NCBI RefSeq assembly: GCF_000176515.1
Contig: NZ_ADAQ01000008.1
Span: forward strand, 216,001-280,000
Origin: Grimontia hollisae CIP 101886
GTDB taxonomy: Bacteria; Pseudomonadota; Gammaproteobacteria; Enterobacterales; Vibrionaceae
Reading direction: 5' to 3'
DNA: 64,000 nt
Both the position numbers and the translations under genes were made by a program. The notes under the pieces were generated by a model. The model was not told the origin of the DNA. It was given only the letters and a program-made list of their open reading frames with translations, and did no database searches. The stretch's first letter is position 1, and every line of letters begins with the position of its first letter. This document shows, piece by piece, positions 8,871-20,387 of the stretch.

Positions 8871-8903
8871 GACAAAGGTCTCGACAGAGGCCTTTGTCTT
8901 TTG
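8871..8903 (+). terminator. intrinsic terminator of rsmD-yhhL
   Basis: GACAAAGG pairs with CCTTTGTC (8871-8878 with 8891-8898), followed by TTTTG. Confidence 0.75.
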
Positions 8904-8918
8904 TCGATTAAAACAGCC

Positions 8919-9155
8919 CTAGTGGTTGCAAACCCGCGCTTCGTTGACGGAGAGGGTACCCATCTCCTCAATGATTTTCTTGCGGCGACGCAAAAACGTG
9001 AGCACTTCACTGAAGGAAAGCGCTTGCCGGCTGCAGGTGTGAAAACATGCTTCTGTGCCCCATTGACTCTCAACCCAGTGCGCTAGTGCCTGTTCAGACA
9101 TAGGTTGCTGCTTGAGATGATTTAAGATCTCGTGGACATGAATAGATGCAGACAT
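8919..9155 (-). CDS. DUF2492 (YecH-like) protein
   Basis: Small cytoplasmic protein of 78 residues resembling E. coli YecH. Shared features are IHVHEILNHL at the start, a central CFHTCS motif and a C-terminal NEARVCNH. The conserved Cys and His residues suggest metal binding, which is known for the family only by prediction. I chose the ATG at 9155 because GGAG lies seven bases upstream; the frame is open further to 9185 without conserved sequence. It is the last of three collinear small genes (YhhN, DUF2007, DUF2492). A function cannot be assigned. Confidence 0.8.
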   Translation of the reverse strand: MSASIHVHEILNHLKQQPMSEQALAHWVESQWGTEACFHTCSRQALSFSEVLTFLRRRKKIIEEMGTLSVNEARVCNH

Positions 9156-9245
9156 GTTGTCTCCGCTCAGTGAAAAAACGCGCATATCAAATCACAGCTT
9201 CGCCGGTAACAACATGATATGGCGCAAAGCTTATTGTGCTTTGAG

Positions 9246-9563
9246 TTAAGGTTTCGATCCATTGTGAGGTGAGCCGCACTGCCAGCATAGTTCAAAACTT
9301 CCCCCGTTCTCTTCACCACAACCTGAACAAAACCAGATTGTATCCCCCTGCGCTTCGTACTCTTTCAATGCCGCCAAAGCTTTCTTCTCTCGCAACTCTT
9401 CAACCCATAACGTCACCGCAATCACATCGACCGGCAACTCTCCCGTCGCACTGGCAAGGGATTCCCCTTTCAATACCACCTCAATCCCCATGCTCTCCAG
9501 CATGCCTTTCAAACTGTGTGCCTCAAGTGAATTACTGGCGCTATACACTTGTACCCACGACAT
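9246..9563 (-). CDS. DUF2007 protein with C-terminal zinc ribbon
   Basis: Protein of 105 residues. Residues 1-70 resemble the DUF2007 (putative signal-transducing) fold, with VQVYSASNSLEAHSLKGML and GIEVVLKGE. Residues 78-98 hold two CxxC pairs, CSGC and CWQC, typical of a zinc ribbon. The ATG at 9563 has an AGGAG ribosome site and lies 9 bp after the YhhN-like gene, so the two are probably co-transcribed. The biochemical role is unknown. Confidence 0.8.
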   Translation of the reverse strand: MSWVQVYSASNSLEAHSLKGMLESMGIEVVLKGESLASATGELPVDVIAVTLWVEELREKKALAALKEYEAQGDTIWFCSGCGEENGGSFELCWQCGSPHNGSKP

Positions 9564-9572
9564 ATAAGGCTC

Positions 9573-10196
9573 CTATGACAACACGGACAGCGTGATCAGT
9601 CCCTGAGCAAAAAAGTAGGTACTCATGATCAGCAGTACCGATGTTTTGAACGGACCTTTAAAGCGATCAAACGCCAAGACCGTATCTGACACCATAAATA
9701 GCAGTGCCCCACCAAAAGCATAGGCCGCAGCCTGCGAATGGGCATTCATCCAGAACTCACCCGCTCCCCAGGCCATCTGGGCAATCACAGCGATGTAAAG
9801 ACCCACCGGGATCAGCAAAGTGCCAAGGTTGGGAAGCAGCAACAGGAAAATAATCACACTTGCAGCACCAATCAGGGAGGGTAACCACCAGACCATCGCC
9901 CCCTCAAACTGTTGCCAAAAAGCGATGCTGTAAAGGATATGGGCGACCAGAAAGCTGATAAGACCGGGAACAAAACGGTCTTTAGGCAACATCAAAAAGA
10001 CATCTCCCAGCAGGGAAAATACCAGCCCGGCAAGAATAAGGTGGGTATAAATGTTGCTCTCTCCGCCCATCACCGCAATAGTAATCATCAGCGCGATGGT
10101 CAGTGGTTTGCACAGGTAGAACTGCCATTGTGGCCCTTTGTAAGCCGCATTGATATGCAGTAAGCCGGAAAAACAGACGGCAACCCAACTCAACAT
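9573..10196 (-). CDS. yhhN: YhhN family (TMEM86-like) integral membrane protein
   Basis: Membrane protein of 207 residues with about eight predicted helices. The family signature motifs are GLVFSLLGDVFLMLP near residue 67 and GALLFMVSDTVLAFDRF near residue 160, each with a conserved Asp in a helix. Eukaryotic relatives (TMEM86B) are lysoplasmalogenases; the bacterial activity is less certain. The ATG at 10196 with GAGGAA upstream is preferred to a longer reading. In E. coli the order is rsmD-yhhL-yhhM-yhhN; here the same genes lie within 2.6 kb but on both strands. Confidence 0.85.
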   Translation of the reverse strand: MLSWVAVCFSGLLHINAAYKGPQWQFYLCKPLTIALMITIAVMGGESNIYTHLILAGLVFSLLGDVFLMLPKDRFVPGLISFLVAHILYSIAFWQQFEGAMVWWLPSLIGAASVIIFLLLLPNLGTLLIPVGLYIAVIAQMAWGAGEFWMNAHSQAAAYAFGGALLFMVSDTVLAFDRFKGPFKTSVLLIMSTYFFAQGLITLSVLS

Positions 10197-10397
10197 GATG
10201 TGTTCCTCTAAACTGCGAGCCAACCAAGTCTAGAGATGCAAGATGGAAAGTCTACTGCCTACCTCTCAGAAAGCGAACAAGGCAGAAAAAACACGCCAGT
10301 CTCTTTGCACTGCCTGCCTAAAAGGCGATGTATTTTAATGCGTTACGCTCAGTCTCGAGAAAAAGAAAAATCATGGAGAATCGTGTTTCATCTCATG

Positions 10398-10760
10398 TTA
10401 CTGACCAACAATATGGCGCCAGTTTTCTACGTAAAACCACACCGCCCCAGCAGTGACCGCAAAGATGAGAAACAGGGCAATCCGCCACATGGTCCGGCTA
10501 CTACGCGGCAACAGCTCTTTTTCACACTGTTTACACGCACTCATAAAACCGCGCATATCATCGACCTCATAACCGTCTTCATGCACGGCTTTATTGCGCA
10601 CCGTGGCAATAAAGCGCAGTTTAGCAATCACATCATGTGGCAGACGCTCCTGACAACTGCTCACTAACTCGTGTAATCCCCGCCCCTTGGCGTGGTAATG
10701 CTCTTTGAGAAGCCGTTCCAGGCGCCGACTTTGTCTCACGACAATGGCAATATCCTCCAT
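10398..10760 (-). CDS. DUF4145-like protein with C-terminal membrane anchor
   Basis: Protein of 120 residues starting at an ATG with an excellent AAGGAGG site. The N-terminal ~85 residues are hydrophilic and helical, with LRFIATVRNKAVHEDGYEV, the HEPN/DUF4145-type core containing R-x4-6-H (RNKAVH). A single hydrophobic helix (about residues 92-110) lies near the C-terminus, so the protein is probably tail-anchored in the inner membrane. HEPN-like domains are sometimes RNases, but nothing here shows an activity or a paired antitoxin. Assignment to DUF4145 is from memory. Confidence 0.6.
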   Translation of the reverse strand: MEDIAIVVRQSRRLERLLKEHYHAKGRGLHELVSSCQERLPHDVIAKLRFIATVRNKAVHEDGYEVDDMRGFMSACKQCEKELLPRSSRTMWRIALFLIFAVTAGAVWFYVENWRHIVGQ

Positions 10761-11002
10761 GAGGGCCTCCTTTCTCTTTGCATGCAATGCGTCCCATGAC
10801 ATTAGATTACGTCATAACACCAAAAGTGAGAATGCACTTTAACTAACGTTAGCGCCATCCCTGCGCTGTATAAGTGCAGTGGATCACGAAATTTCCGTCC
10901 GTTGGGTTTGTAGAAACCGTGTGTGAAGTAGACTTTGCCGACTGTATCCCTGCCGCATTCCAGCGCGTTGGAATGTGGTTTACCGGAGAAAAGGAGAGAG
11001 CC

Positions 11003-11338
11003 GTGCCAGTTTCAGTGTTATTACTTGTAGGCGCCTTGGCGGTGATAGCAGGCGTTTACTTTGTACTGACCATGCAAAAGCACCTGATAGGACAAGGCGC
11101 TGAAGAGCGGACGATTGATATTCGTATTCTTGATAAGCAGGCCGTCACAATCCCCAACCCGCAGCAACATCAAGATCCCGAAGAATACTGGATCTATGTC
11201 GAACCAATGGAAGGTGGCCCCAAACGCGAATTCCAGGTCGGGATCCACTACTACCATGCGCTGCATCCGGGCGATTACGGCACCTTAACCTATCGCGGTG
11301 CCCAGTTTGTTCACTTTGCCAAAATGCAACGCCATTGA
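11003..11338 (+). CDS. yhhM: DUF2500 family membrane-anchored protein (YhhM-like)
   Basis: Small protein of 111 residues with one N-terminal membrane helix (VSVLLLVGALAVIAGVYF) and a soluble beta-rich domain. The C-terminal motif HYYHALHPGDYGTLTYRG matches E. coli YhhM (QYHALTVGDKGTLSYKG). I chose the GTG at 11003 because AAGGAG lies eight bases upstream and it starts directly at the membrane helix; the frame is open from 10874 but the added part is unlike the family. Function is unknown. Confidence 0.8.
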   Translation: MPVSVLLLVGALAVIAGVYFVLTMQKHLIGQGAEERTIDIRILDKQAVTIPNPQQHQDPEEYWIYVEPMEGGPKREFQVGIHYYHALHPGDYGTLTYRGAQFVHFAKMQRH

Positions 11339-11350
11339 TACTTTATCGGC

Positions 11351-12364
11351 TTAAGGCACCAGCCATGCGGTGAAACGTGACTTTGACAACCCCACACTGG
11401 CCATGTAAGACACCCCAAATACGGCCAGTGTGACCAGAGGGATCGTCAACCAGGCCATGGAAGGGGTGAATGCCAGCTCCCTCAGCGGCCACAAAAACAC
11501 CGGATGCACCAGGTAAATCCCCAACGAATGCCGGCTTATGGTTGTGACTGCATGCCGGACCGATTCAGACATGCGCTCAGCCCAGTGCTGGCAAAGCCCA
11601 AACACCATGGCCGCAATCAAGACTGTATTCAGGGTTTTATAGGAGAACCAGCCTGCATTTGTGTATCGGTTTTTTGAGACACTTTCAGAAATCGCCGTGT
11701 ATTCAGTCGCCACCAATGCCAACAGGCCCAAAAACAACAACCATTTCAACGGCAGTTTGCGTTGGTGAAGCACAAACCCCAGCAGCAGGTAGCCGCCATA
11801 CAGCACCAAGTCTTCCAGCCACCCCAGCGACATCCCCGTCAGTCTCGCAGCGCACAGTACCAGCCAGCAGCCGAGCAAAGCGTGAAAGAGTCCCTGATCT
11901 TCCCGCTGGGCAACAGGACGTAATACAGGAACCAAAAAATAAAGCGGTATAAAATAATAGAAAAAACCCAGATGATAGTAGGTTTCTTCAACAGGAAAGG
12001 CGATTAGTCGCTGTACGGTTTCTGCCCAATTTACATGTTGTAATGATATTCCTGCCAATATCGCGTAAAAAACTGACCAGGTAACAAACGGTAACAAGAC
12101 CTTCATCACCCGCCGTCGGACAAAATACCCCACCGAGAAAGGGCGAGTGTCTGAAAGTAATAATGCACCTGTGATCATGATGAAAACCGGCACCGCCCAA
12201 CGGCTTGCACCATTAATGGCAATGGCGGAAACCCAATCAGCGTAGGGGGTTTCCCCCACCAGAAAACGGTAAGGCCCAAGCACATGGATAGCAACAACAG
12301 CAAGCGCCGCAACAACACGCAACAGTTCGATATAAAAGACTTTTTTCTGTATTTGCTCACCCAT
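11351..12364 (-). CDS. acyltransferase 3 family membrane protein (WecH-like)
   Basis: Integral membrane acyltransferase of 337 residues with about ten predicted helices. The N-terminus YIELLRVVAALAVVAIHV carries the conserved Arg and His of the acyltransferase-3 family, and ASRWAVPVFIMITGALLL and SRHSLGIYLVHP are close to E. coli WecH. Members O-acetylate polysaccharides or other surface molecules, with acetyl-CoA as donor. There are no polysaccharide genes beside it, so the acceptor is unknown. It stands alone, convergent with yhhM and divergent from pldB across 260 bp. Confidence 0.8.
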   Translation of the reverse strand: MGEQIQKKVFYIELLRVVAALAVVAIHVLGPYRFLVGETPYADWVSAIAINGASRWAVPVFIMITGALLLSDTRPFSVGYFVRRRVMKVLLPFVTWSVFYAILAGISLQHVNWAETVQRLIAFPVEETYYHLGFFYYFIPLYFLVPVLRPVAQREDQGLFHALLGCWLVLCAARLTGMSLGWLEDLVLYGGYLLLGFVLHQRKLPLKWLLFLGLLALVATEYTAISESVSKNRYTNAGWFSYKTLNTVLIAAMVFGLCQHWAERMSESVRHAVTTISRHSLGIYLVHPVFLWPLRELAFTPSMAWLTIPLVTLAVFGVSYMASVGLSKSRFTAWLVP

Positions 12365-12624
12365 CGTCTGATATGTCTCTTGTGTATTATTATCTTTTAT
12401 TTGATGGTGACATTTTCACCACCAAACAGAAAGCAAACAAATATAGCCGCCAAACGTCAATTCTTGATTAACTTTTTTAAAGATCACCACATCCATTTCA
12501 AGCATTGTCGGCTGTTTTCTTTTCAACTGAATGTGACGTTTCACCGATTGATAGAATGCATGACGTGCTCAGGCATATTGACGATTCAGTGGTATGCTAA
12601 TAAAAAAACAACGCCGGAATTCAC

Positions 12625-13626
12625 ATGCCAATCGAACACCTTTTTTTATTTTCCCGCGAAGATGCACTGAAAGAGACCATGGAAAAGGCGATCGCGCCGT
12701 TTTGGGCCAACCGACAACGGGGGGAATTTGTCGGTCAAGACGGACTGCGCCTGAACTGGTGCGCCTTTACTAAGCCAGAGCACACCCGTGCAATTGTGGT
12801 GGTCAATGGCCGTATCGAAGGGGTCGCAAAATATCAGGAACTCTTCTTCGACCTTTTCAATCAGGGTTTTGATGTCTATAGCTATGATCACCGGGGACAG
12901 GGCCATAGCCAGCGTCTGGTCACCGGCAGTGACATCGGCCATGTGGTGGCGTTCGATCATTATGTGGACGATCTCGAGACCTTTATCAATGAGGTTGTCA
13001 CCCGGAAAACCCATCTACAACGCATGATCCTGGCCCACTCCATGGGCGGGGCAATCTCAACCCTGTATGCCGCACGAAAGCCTAACGCCATTGATGCACT
13101 GGCTCTGAGCGCACCGATGTTCGGCATTAACCTGTCCCGGCCCCTGCAAGTGACCGCCAAACCACTGTGTCAGATGCTGTCCAAGTTGCAACACCCCGCC
13201 GGTTTTGCACCAGGTCAGATGCCCTACTGGGCCAAACCTTTTAAACAAAACCTGCTCACACAATCTGAAGCCCGCTACCAGTGGTTCCGCAAACTGTATG
13301 AGAAAGATGAGACACTAAAAGTCGGCGGCCCCAGCGCCCAGTGGATCTGGCAAAGTATAGAGGCCTGCAGACGCATACGTAACGCGGCCACCGACATCGA
13401 GATCCCCATCCTGTTGATGCAAGCGGCCTACGATCAGGTCGTTTGCAACCAGGCCATGTTCCAGTTCTACCGTAACCGCCAGGCGGCAGACCTGCCGATC
13501 CAGTTTGAAATTCTGGCAGGCTCCCGCCATGAACTGCTGTTTGAAGTTGACGCTATTCGCGATAAATCCCTGACCCTGATACTTGAATTTTTTAACACCC
13601 TCAACGGTGAAAGCATACAGGAGTAA
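12625..13626 (+). CDS. pldB: lysophospholipase L2 (alpha/beta hydrolase)
   Basis: Serine hydrolase of the monoacylglycerol lipase/lysophospholipase group acting on lysophospholipids at the inner membrane. The protein has 333 residues (E. coli PldB 340). The family motif DHRGQGHS lies at 88-95 and the nucleophile elbow AHSMGG at 137-142 (S139). The distal Asp and His are probably in LLMQAAYDQVV and GSRHELLFE. It is followed by yigL, as in E. coli, across 136 bp. The ribosome site before the ATG at 12625 is weak (GGAA). Confidence 0.9.
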   Translation: MPIEHLFLFSREDALKETMEKAIAPFWANRQRGEFVGQDGLRLNWCAFTKPEHTRAIVVVNGRIEGVAKYQELFFDLFNQGFDVYSYDHRGQGHSQRLVTGSDIGHVVAFDHYVDDLETFINEVVTRKTHLQRMILAHSMGGAISTLYAARKPNAIDALALSAPMFGINLSRPLQVTAKPLCQMLSKLQHPAGFAPGQMPYWAKPFKQNLLTQSEARYQWFRKLYEKDETLKVGGPSAQWIWQSIEACRRIRNAATDIEIPILLMQAAYDQVVCNQAMFQFYRNRQAADLPIQFEILAGSRHELLFEVDAIRDKSLTLILEFFNTLNGESIQE

Positions 13627-13762
13627 ACCGCCTAGCCCCGGCTACAGATGTCGGCTTTTCAGAAACAGGAAATAAACGCCGACATTTTGATCCCTTTTCT
13701 TTCCCCTTTTTCTGGATACACTGAGAGCATTAACGCATCTCTGCTTTCCTATTGAGGTATCC

Positions 13763-14563
13763 ATGTACAACATCGTTGCATCCGATCTCGACGGCACCTT
13801 GCTAACGCCAAAACACACTATCGCTCCCTTTACCTGCGATGTCCTGCAACGTTTACATGCCAAAGGTAAGCACTTTGTTTTCGCTACAGGCCGTCATCAC
13901 ATCGATGTGGCTCATATCCGCAAAAATGTCGGCATCCCAGCCTGCATGATCACGTCAAACGGGGCGAGGGTGCACGATGAAAACGACCAACTGATCTTCA
14001 GTCATAACGTTGACCCTGCGGTGGTTGCCCAACTGGTAGAGATGGTAAAAGACGATGAAACCGTAACTATTCACATCTATCGTGAAGATGACTGGCTGCT
14101 GAACCGCGTGGATGAAGACCTGGCGAAATACCACAAAGATTCAGGCTTCAGTTTTAAAGAATTCGACGTCAATAACCCACCGGTTGATGATGTGGCAAAA
14201 ATATTCTTTATCCGCCATGACCATGATTACCTGATGGGTTATGAGAAAACGTTCATCGACACCTTTGGTGACAACATCAGTGTGGCCTTTTCCACCCCGT
14301 TTTGTCTGGAAGTGATGGGCTCTGGCGTCTCTAAAGGAGAAGCGCTCAAAGCGGTCGCAGAAATCAAAGGCTTCAGCCTGGACGACTGTATCGCGTTTGG
14401 CGACGGCATGAATGATGTAGAAATGCTGGGTGCGGCGAAAAAAGGCCTCATTATGGCAACCGCACACCCACGTGTAAAAGCAGCCCTGCCAGATAACGAA
14501 GTCATTGGCAGTAACGCAGAAGAGGCCGTCGCTCACTACCTTGAAACCCATCTACTGGACTGA
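13763..14563 (+). CDS. yigL: HAD-family sugar/pyridoxal phosphate phosphatase YigL
   Basis: Cof-type HAD phosphatase; the E. coli relative dephosphorylates pyridoxal 5'-phosphate and sugar phosphates. The protein has 266 residues (E. coli 266). Motif I is DLDGT (8-12), motif II is TSNGAR near residue 70, motif III is a Lys in GVSKGEAL and motif IV is GDGMND. The first 45 residues, including FATGRHHIDVAHIR, track E. coli YigL closely. The type IIB cap lies between motifs II and III. It forms a pair with pldB and ends in a strong terminator. Confidence 0.93.
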   Translation: MYNIVASDLDGTLLTPKHTIAPFTCDVLQRLHAKGKHFVFATGRHHIDVAHIRKNVGIPACMITSNGARVHDENDQLIFSHNVDPAVVAQLVEMVKDDETVTIHIYREDDWLLNRVDEDLAKYHKDSGFSFKEFDVNNPPVDDVAKIFFIRHDHDYLMGYEKTFIDTFGDNISVAFSTPFCLEVMGSGVSKGEALKAVAEIKGFSLDDCIAFGDGMNDVEMLGAAKKGLIMATAHPRVKAALPDNEVIGSNAEEAVAHYLETHLLD

Positions 14564-14581
14564 GTCGCGCGGTAGATTCCC

Positions 14582-14611
14582 AAACGGCAGCACTCCCCCT
14601 TGCTGCCGTTT
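14582..14611 (+). terminator. intrinsic terminator of yigL
   Basis: Eleven-base stem AAACGGCAGCA/TGCTGCCGTTT followed by T5. Confidence 0.9.
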
Positions 14612-14759
14612 TTTTATGCACACTTTTCTAACATCGCGATATTCTCATGCTATTGTGGCTCGGCTTTCATCAGCCAATACGCCATAATTTCCCTGTTGCT
14701 TCCTTGAATCCTGTTGGGATTTAATCCAATCAGGCACTGAATGAGAAGAGGAATGTCTG

Positions 14760-16292
14760 TTGAATATCCAAAACCCCCCTTTTGCCCACACACTGGGATT
14801 ATTTTGTGCGACTGCCCTGCTGTCTGCCTGCAGCTTCACGCTTAAAGACCCTGTAGATCAGGGGAGCACCGACGACGTATCCCCGCAAGCAGAAACCAGT
14901 GCCACGCCTCAACGTTTTATGCTGCGTGGAGAAGTGACACTCGGCCATGAAGTTCGTGCTATTACCCCGTGCGGCAGCAATACTCAGTATTGGCTTGATC
15001 TTCCGGCTACCTTGGATCAAGGCGGGCAGGCACTGACCATGGGACCGTATCAGAATGTCTACGGCGAACTGATCGGTGAGTTTGTGCAGCCCGCCTATGA
15101 TGGCTTTGCCGCTGATTACCCGGCAACGTTCAAGGTGACACAATTGAACCTGATGTCCGTCGAAATCGACGGCTGCAACCAACCTCGAAACCGTACAGTG
15201 GCATCAGGCAATGAGCCCTTCTGGTCAGTGTCTATTGATGGTAATACACTTAAGTACCAACAGCCCGGTGTAGAAGCGGAGCAATTTACCTTGATCGGGC
15301 ACGACATCTCTTCCGCTGCCCGCGTTTACCGGGCAGATGGCGCGACACTTACCCTGCGCCCAGCGCTTTGCAATGACACCATGAGCGACAGCATTTACGG
15401 CTGGGCCTCGACCTTCACCAAAGGCAATCAAACCTTGAACGGCTGTGCGACGCTGGCCGCTGATGACCCAACGCAGCACTGGGTCGGCGAATATCAGGGC
15501 GTGACCAATATCGGCGGCAATTCACTGACCACCACCCTGACGCTCAACCCCGACCATACTGCCACCACCCGGTATACTCAGGCAGGGGAAGACACAGTGG
15601 AAGAAACCGGTATTTGGCAACAGGCCAGCCAAAACAAAGTACAGGTGATGATGACCCGGCACCAAGGGCAATACCTGGTCAGTGAGCGCCTGTTTACCCG
15701 CCAGGGGTTCACCCTGAATGCCGATAAGGAAACCATCAATAGCCAGGAGTACAGCCTTGGGCCAGAAGGGCTTACACTGTCGTTGATGGTCGGCAATCAC
15801 CAGCAGCCCAATGCCACCACTGGCGTGAAAGGCTCCGCAGCATTCAATGAAAAAGTCGATGCCGCATTCAAGGCCTACCTTGGTGAAGACGGCGTAAAAC
15901 AGGCTGAAGGTACCCGCTATCGCTGGCTGATGCAGGATCTGAACGGTGACCTTCAAGATGAGCTGATGATTTTTACTGACTGGTGCGGCAGTGGCGGCTG
16001 CACCCTGTTGGTGTTTGCCAACGACAACAATGAATGGCGTTTTAACAGCCACATCACCCTGGTGCACTTACCGTTTCAGATGAGTGCCGCCACCCGCCTC
16101 GGCTGGCACAATCTCATCATGCCAGTCGGGGGTGGCGGTGCAAAAGCGACCTCCCGCGTATTAATGTTTAACGGTACGCACTACCCGGGCAATCCATCGG
16201 TTGCACCGGAAGTGTTGTTGCCTGACAGCTCTGATCTATACCTGTTCGTTGATGGTATTTACCCGCAGCAAGAAGGCATTGAGCTGAAATAA
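14760..16292 (+). CDS. multi-domain envelope lipoprotein (COG3650 + NlpE-like)
   Basis: Predicted lipoprotein of 510 residues with lipobox LLSAC (lipidated C24). It reads as a mosaic. Residues about 55-135 contain ITPCGSNTQYWLDLP and about 145-232 contain GNEPFW, CNDTMSDSIYGW and LNGCA, all typical of the COG3650 lipoprotein family. Residues about 240-330 (HWVGEYQGV...TTTLTLNPDHTATT) resemble the N-terminal domain of NlpE. The last ~150 residues (QDLNGDLQDELMIFTDWCG) form a further secreted domain I cannot name. The start is TTG at 14760 with AGAGGA upstream. The signal peptide has no Lys or Arg in its n-region, which is odd, so the start may be wrong. Outer-membrane sorting is likely because Ser follows the Cys. 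Confidence 0.75.
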   Translation: MNIQNPPFAHTLGLFCATALLSACSFTLKDPVDQGSTDDVSPQAETSATPQRFMLRGEVTLGHEVRAITPCGSNTQYWLDLPATLDQGGQALTMGPYQNVYGELIGEFVQPAYDGFAADYPATFKVTQLNLMSVEIDGCNQPRNRTVASGNEPFWSVSIDGNTLKYQQPGVEAEQFTLIGHDISSAARVYRADGATLTLRPALCNDTMSDSIYGWASTFTKGNQTLNGCATLAADDPTQHWVGEYQGVTNIGGNSLTTTLTLNPDHTATTRYTQAGEDTVEETGIWQQASQNKVQVMMTRHQGQYLVSERLFTRQGFTLNADKETINSQEYSLGPEGLTLSLMVGNHQQPNATTGVKGSAAFNEKVDAAFKAYLGEDGVKQAEGTRYRWLMQDLNGDLQDELMIFTDWCGSGGCTLLVFANDNNEWRFNSHITLVHLPFQMSAATRLGWHNLIMPVGGGGAKATSRVLMFNGTHYPGNPSVAPEVLLPDSSDLYLFVDGIYPQQEGIELK

Positions 16293-16925
16293 ATGGAAAA
16301 AGACTCCCGGATGCCAGAAAAAGCCGCCCCCTGCACAGGGTGCGGCTTTCACTACCACTGCTTTTGCGGTGAAGAGCCAACACTGAATAGCCAGGTGCGT
16401 ATTGAGCTCTTAATGCATGAAACAGAAACCGGACGCACCACCAACACAGGCCAACTGCTCGAAAAGGCACTGCCATATTGCAGACGCCATATCTGGCAGC
16501 GCAAAGCACCGCCAGCGGCGTTGCTCACTTTATTCGCAGACTCTGCCACACAGACATATCTGGTGTTTCCGGGAGACCATGCTATTGCGTTGGATAACGC
16601 ACTCGCGCAGCACACTTCTAAACCGGAAACCAATCCCATCCACTTCATCATTCTCGATGCCACCTGGCAGCAGGCAAGGAAAATGCTGCGCCAGAGCCCC
16701 TGGCTCCAGACTGCCCCTATGATAAAACTACCGGAGGGGCTTTCCACCCGCTACACCCTGCGTCGCAACCAACCAAACGGATCACTGTGCACCTGTGAAG
16801 TGGGTACCGTGTTGCTGACAGCGATGGGAGAAACAGACAATGCTGCCGCGGTAGATAAGTACTTTGAAAAATTTATACAGATATTTGAAGCAGATAGACA
16901 CCATCAGCCGTTACAAAAACGATAA
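16293..16925 (+). CDS. DTW-domain protein, probable tRNA-uridine aminocarboxypropyltransferase
   Basis: DTW-domain proteins such as E. coli TapT (YfiP) transfer the aminocarboxypropyl group of S-adenosylmethionine to uridine in tRNA variable or D loops. This protein has 210 residues. An N-terminal cysteine cluster CTGCGFHYHCFC (14-25) probably binds zinc. The name-giving motif is DATW (122-125), followed by ARKMLRQSPWL and the SxYxLRxxQxxGxxCTxEV pattern near residue 148. The first ATG abuts the stop of the upstream lipoprotein gene (TAAATG); a second ATG at 16311 is possible. Which tRNA position it modifies cannot be told. Confidence 0.8.
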   Translation: MEKDSRMPEKAAPCTGCGFHYHCFCGEEPTLNSQVRIELLMHETETGRTTNTGQLLEKALPYCRRHIWQRKAPPAALLTLFADSATQTYLVFPGDHAIALDNALAQHTSKPETNPIHFIILDATWQQARKMLRQSPWLQTAPMIKLPEGLSTRYTLRRNQPNGSLCTCEVGTVLLTAMGETDNAAAVDKYFEKFIQIFEADRHHQPLQKR

Positions 16926-17162
16926 AGGTGAAACATGTACTAACACAGACCAAGGATCCAAGACCACCAAATGTAAGTCTTTAAAAATCAATCTATTATC
17001 AACATAAATTGGCCATTCATTTACTTTCCAGGCGACATATCACGCAATGTAATTTCGCGTAACAAAGCGTTTCACCGTGATCTTCGTTTCAAATCATTCC
17101 CATAACCCACTCTATGATTGCCGCCAATTTTTCTAGGCAAACCAAACCTCCTGGGATCATAG

Positions 17163-19736
<2,574 letters not shown>

Positions 19737-19749
19737 ACGCCAGAAACCC

Positions 19750-19776
19750 AAAAACGCGCCACCAGGGCGCGTTTTT
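19750..19776. terminator. bidirectional terminator between ygjK and csp copy 1
   Basis: Stem AAAAACGCGCC/GGCGCGTTTTT with a 5-nt loop, usable on both strands. Confidence 0.9.
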
Positions 19777-19806
19777 CATATCAGGGAAATCCCGGATAAC
19801 TCGACA

Positions 19807-20019
19807 TTAAAGAGCAACGACGTTAGCCGCTTGCGGGCCTTTCTGGCCTTGTTCAACGTCGAAAGAAACTTTTTGGCCTTCAGCCAGGGTTTTGAAGCCG
19901 TCAGAAGCGATAGCACGGAAGTGAACAAATACGTCAGCACCACCGTTGTCTTGGGTAATAAAACCAAAACCTTTCTCTTCGTTAAACCATTTTACCAGAC
20001 CCGTTGTTTTATTAGACAT
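19807..20019 (-). CDS. CspA-family cold-shock protein, copy 1
   Basis: Single-domain nucleic-acid chaperone of 70 residues, the size of E. coli CspA. The RNA-binding motifs RNP1 (KGFGFI) and RNP2 (VFVHF) are present, beginning [19 protein letters not shown]. The protein is identical, residue for residue, to the product of the gene at 20388-20600. A leader of about 180 nt precedes it, as in cold-inducible csp genes, whose leaders act as RNA thermosensors. Which E. coli csp it corresponds to cannot be decided from sequence alone. Confidence 0.95.
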   Translation of the reverse strand: MSNKTTGLVKWFNEEKGFGFITQDNGGADVFVHFRAIASDGFKTLAEGQKVSFDVEQGQKGPQAANVVAL

Positions 20020-20237
20020 AATGTGTCCCTTATATAAATTAAATTCTTTGATTTTTTCGCTGAATGCGATGCACTGAAAGCTTGAATTTGAATTATTGAA
20101 TGTTACGAAAATCTAAGGGAAACGCAGAGGGCACAACAAATGGAGGGCAAACTGAAGTTTTACTTTTACTTACGTGTTTCAAATAACCCTGTTCAACAGA
20201 GCAAGGACTATATTATAGTAAATTTACTTTTTGTAAA
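20020..20237 (-). promoter_or_regulatory. promoter and long 5' leader of csp copy 1
   Basis: A -35 TTTACA (20232-20237) and a -10 TAATAT (20210-20215), 16 bp apart on the reverse strand, predict a start near 20203 and a leader of about 180 nt. The leader is almost identical to that of copy 2 with no gaps, so it is conserved beyond what the coding region would require. Confidence 0.6.
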
Positions 20238-20328
20238 GTATTATTTTTTAATTTTCAAAAAATAAAATCTACCGAAATATTATCAAAAGTATTTAATGCT
20301 ACTTTTTATTTCAACTAAAAAACCAATT

Positions 20329-20352
20329 AAAAAACGCGCCTCAATGGGCGCG
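20329..20352 (-). terminator. intrinsic terminator of csp copy 2
   Basis: CGCGCC pairs with GGCGCG across a 6-nt loop, followed by T6 on the reverse strand. Confidence 0.8.
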
Positions 20353-20387
20353 CTTTTTATATCCGGAAAATTCCAGACAATTCGACA

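Noticed and set aside
16935..16943. Two-codon ORF (ATG TAC TAA) after an AAAGGTG site downstream of the DTW gene
   Set aside because: Too short to judge, likely chance; no open shifted frame of interest follows.
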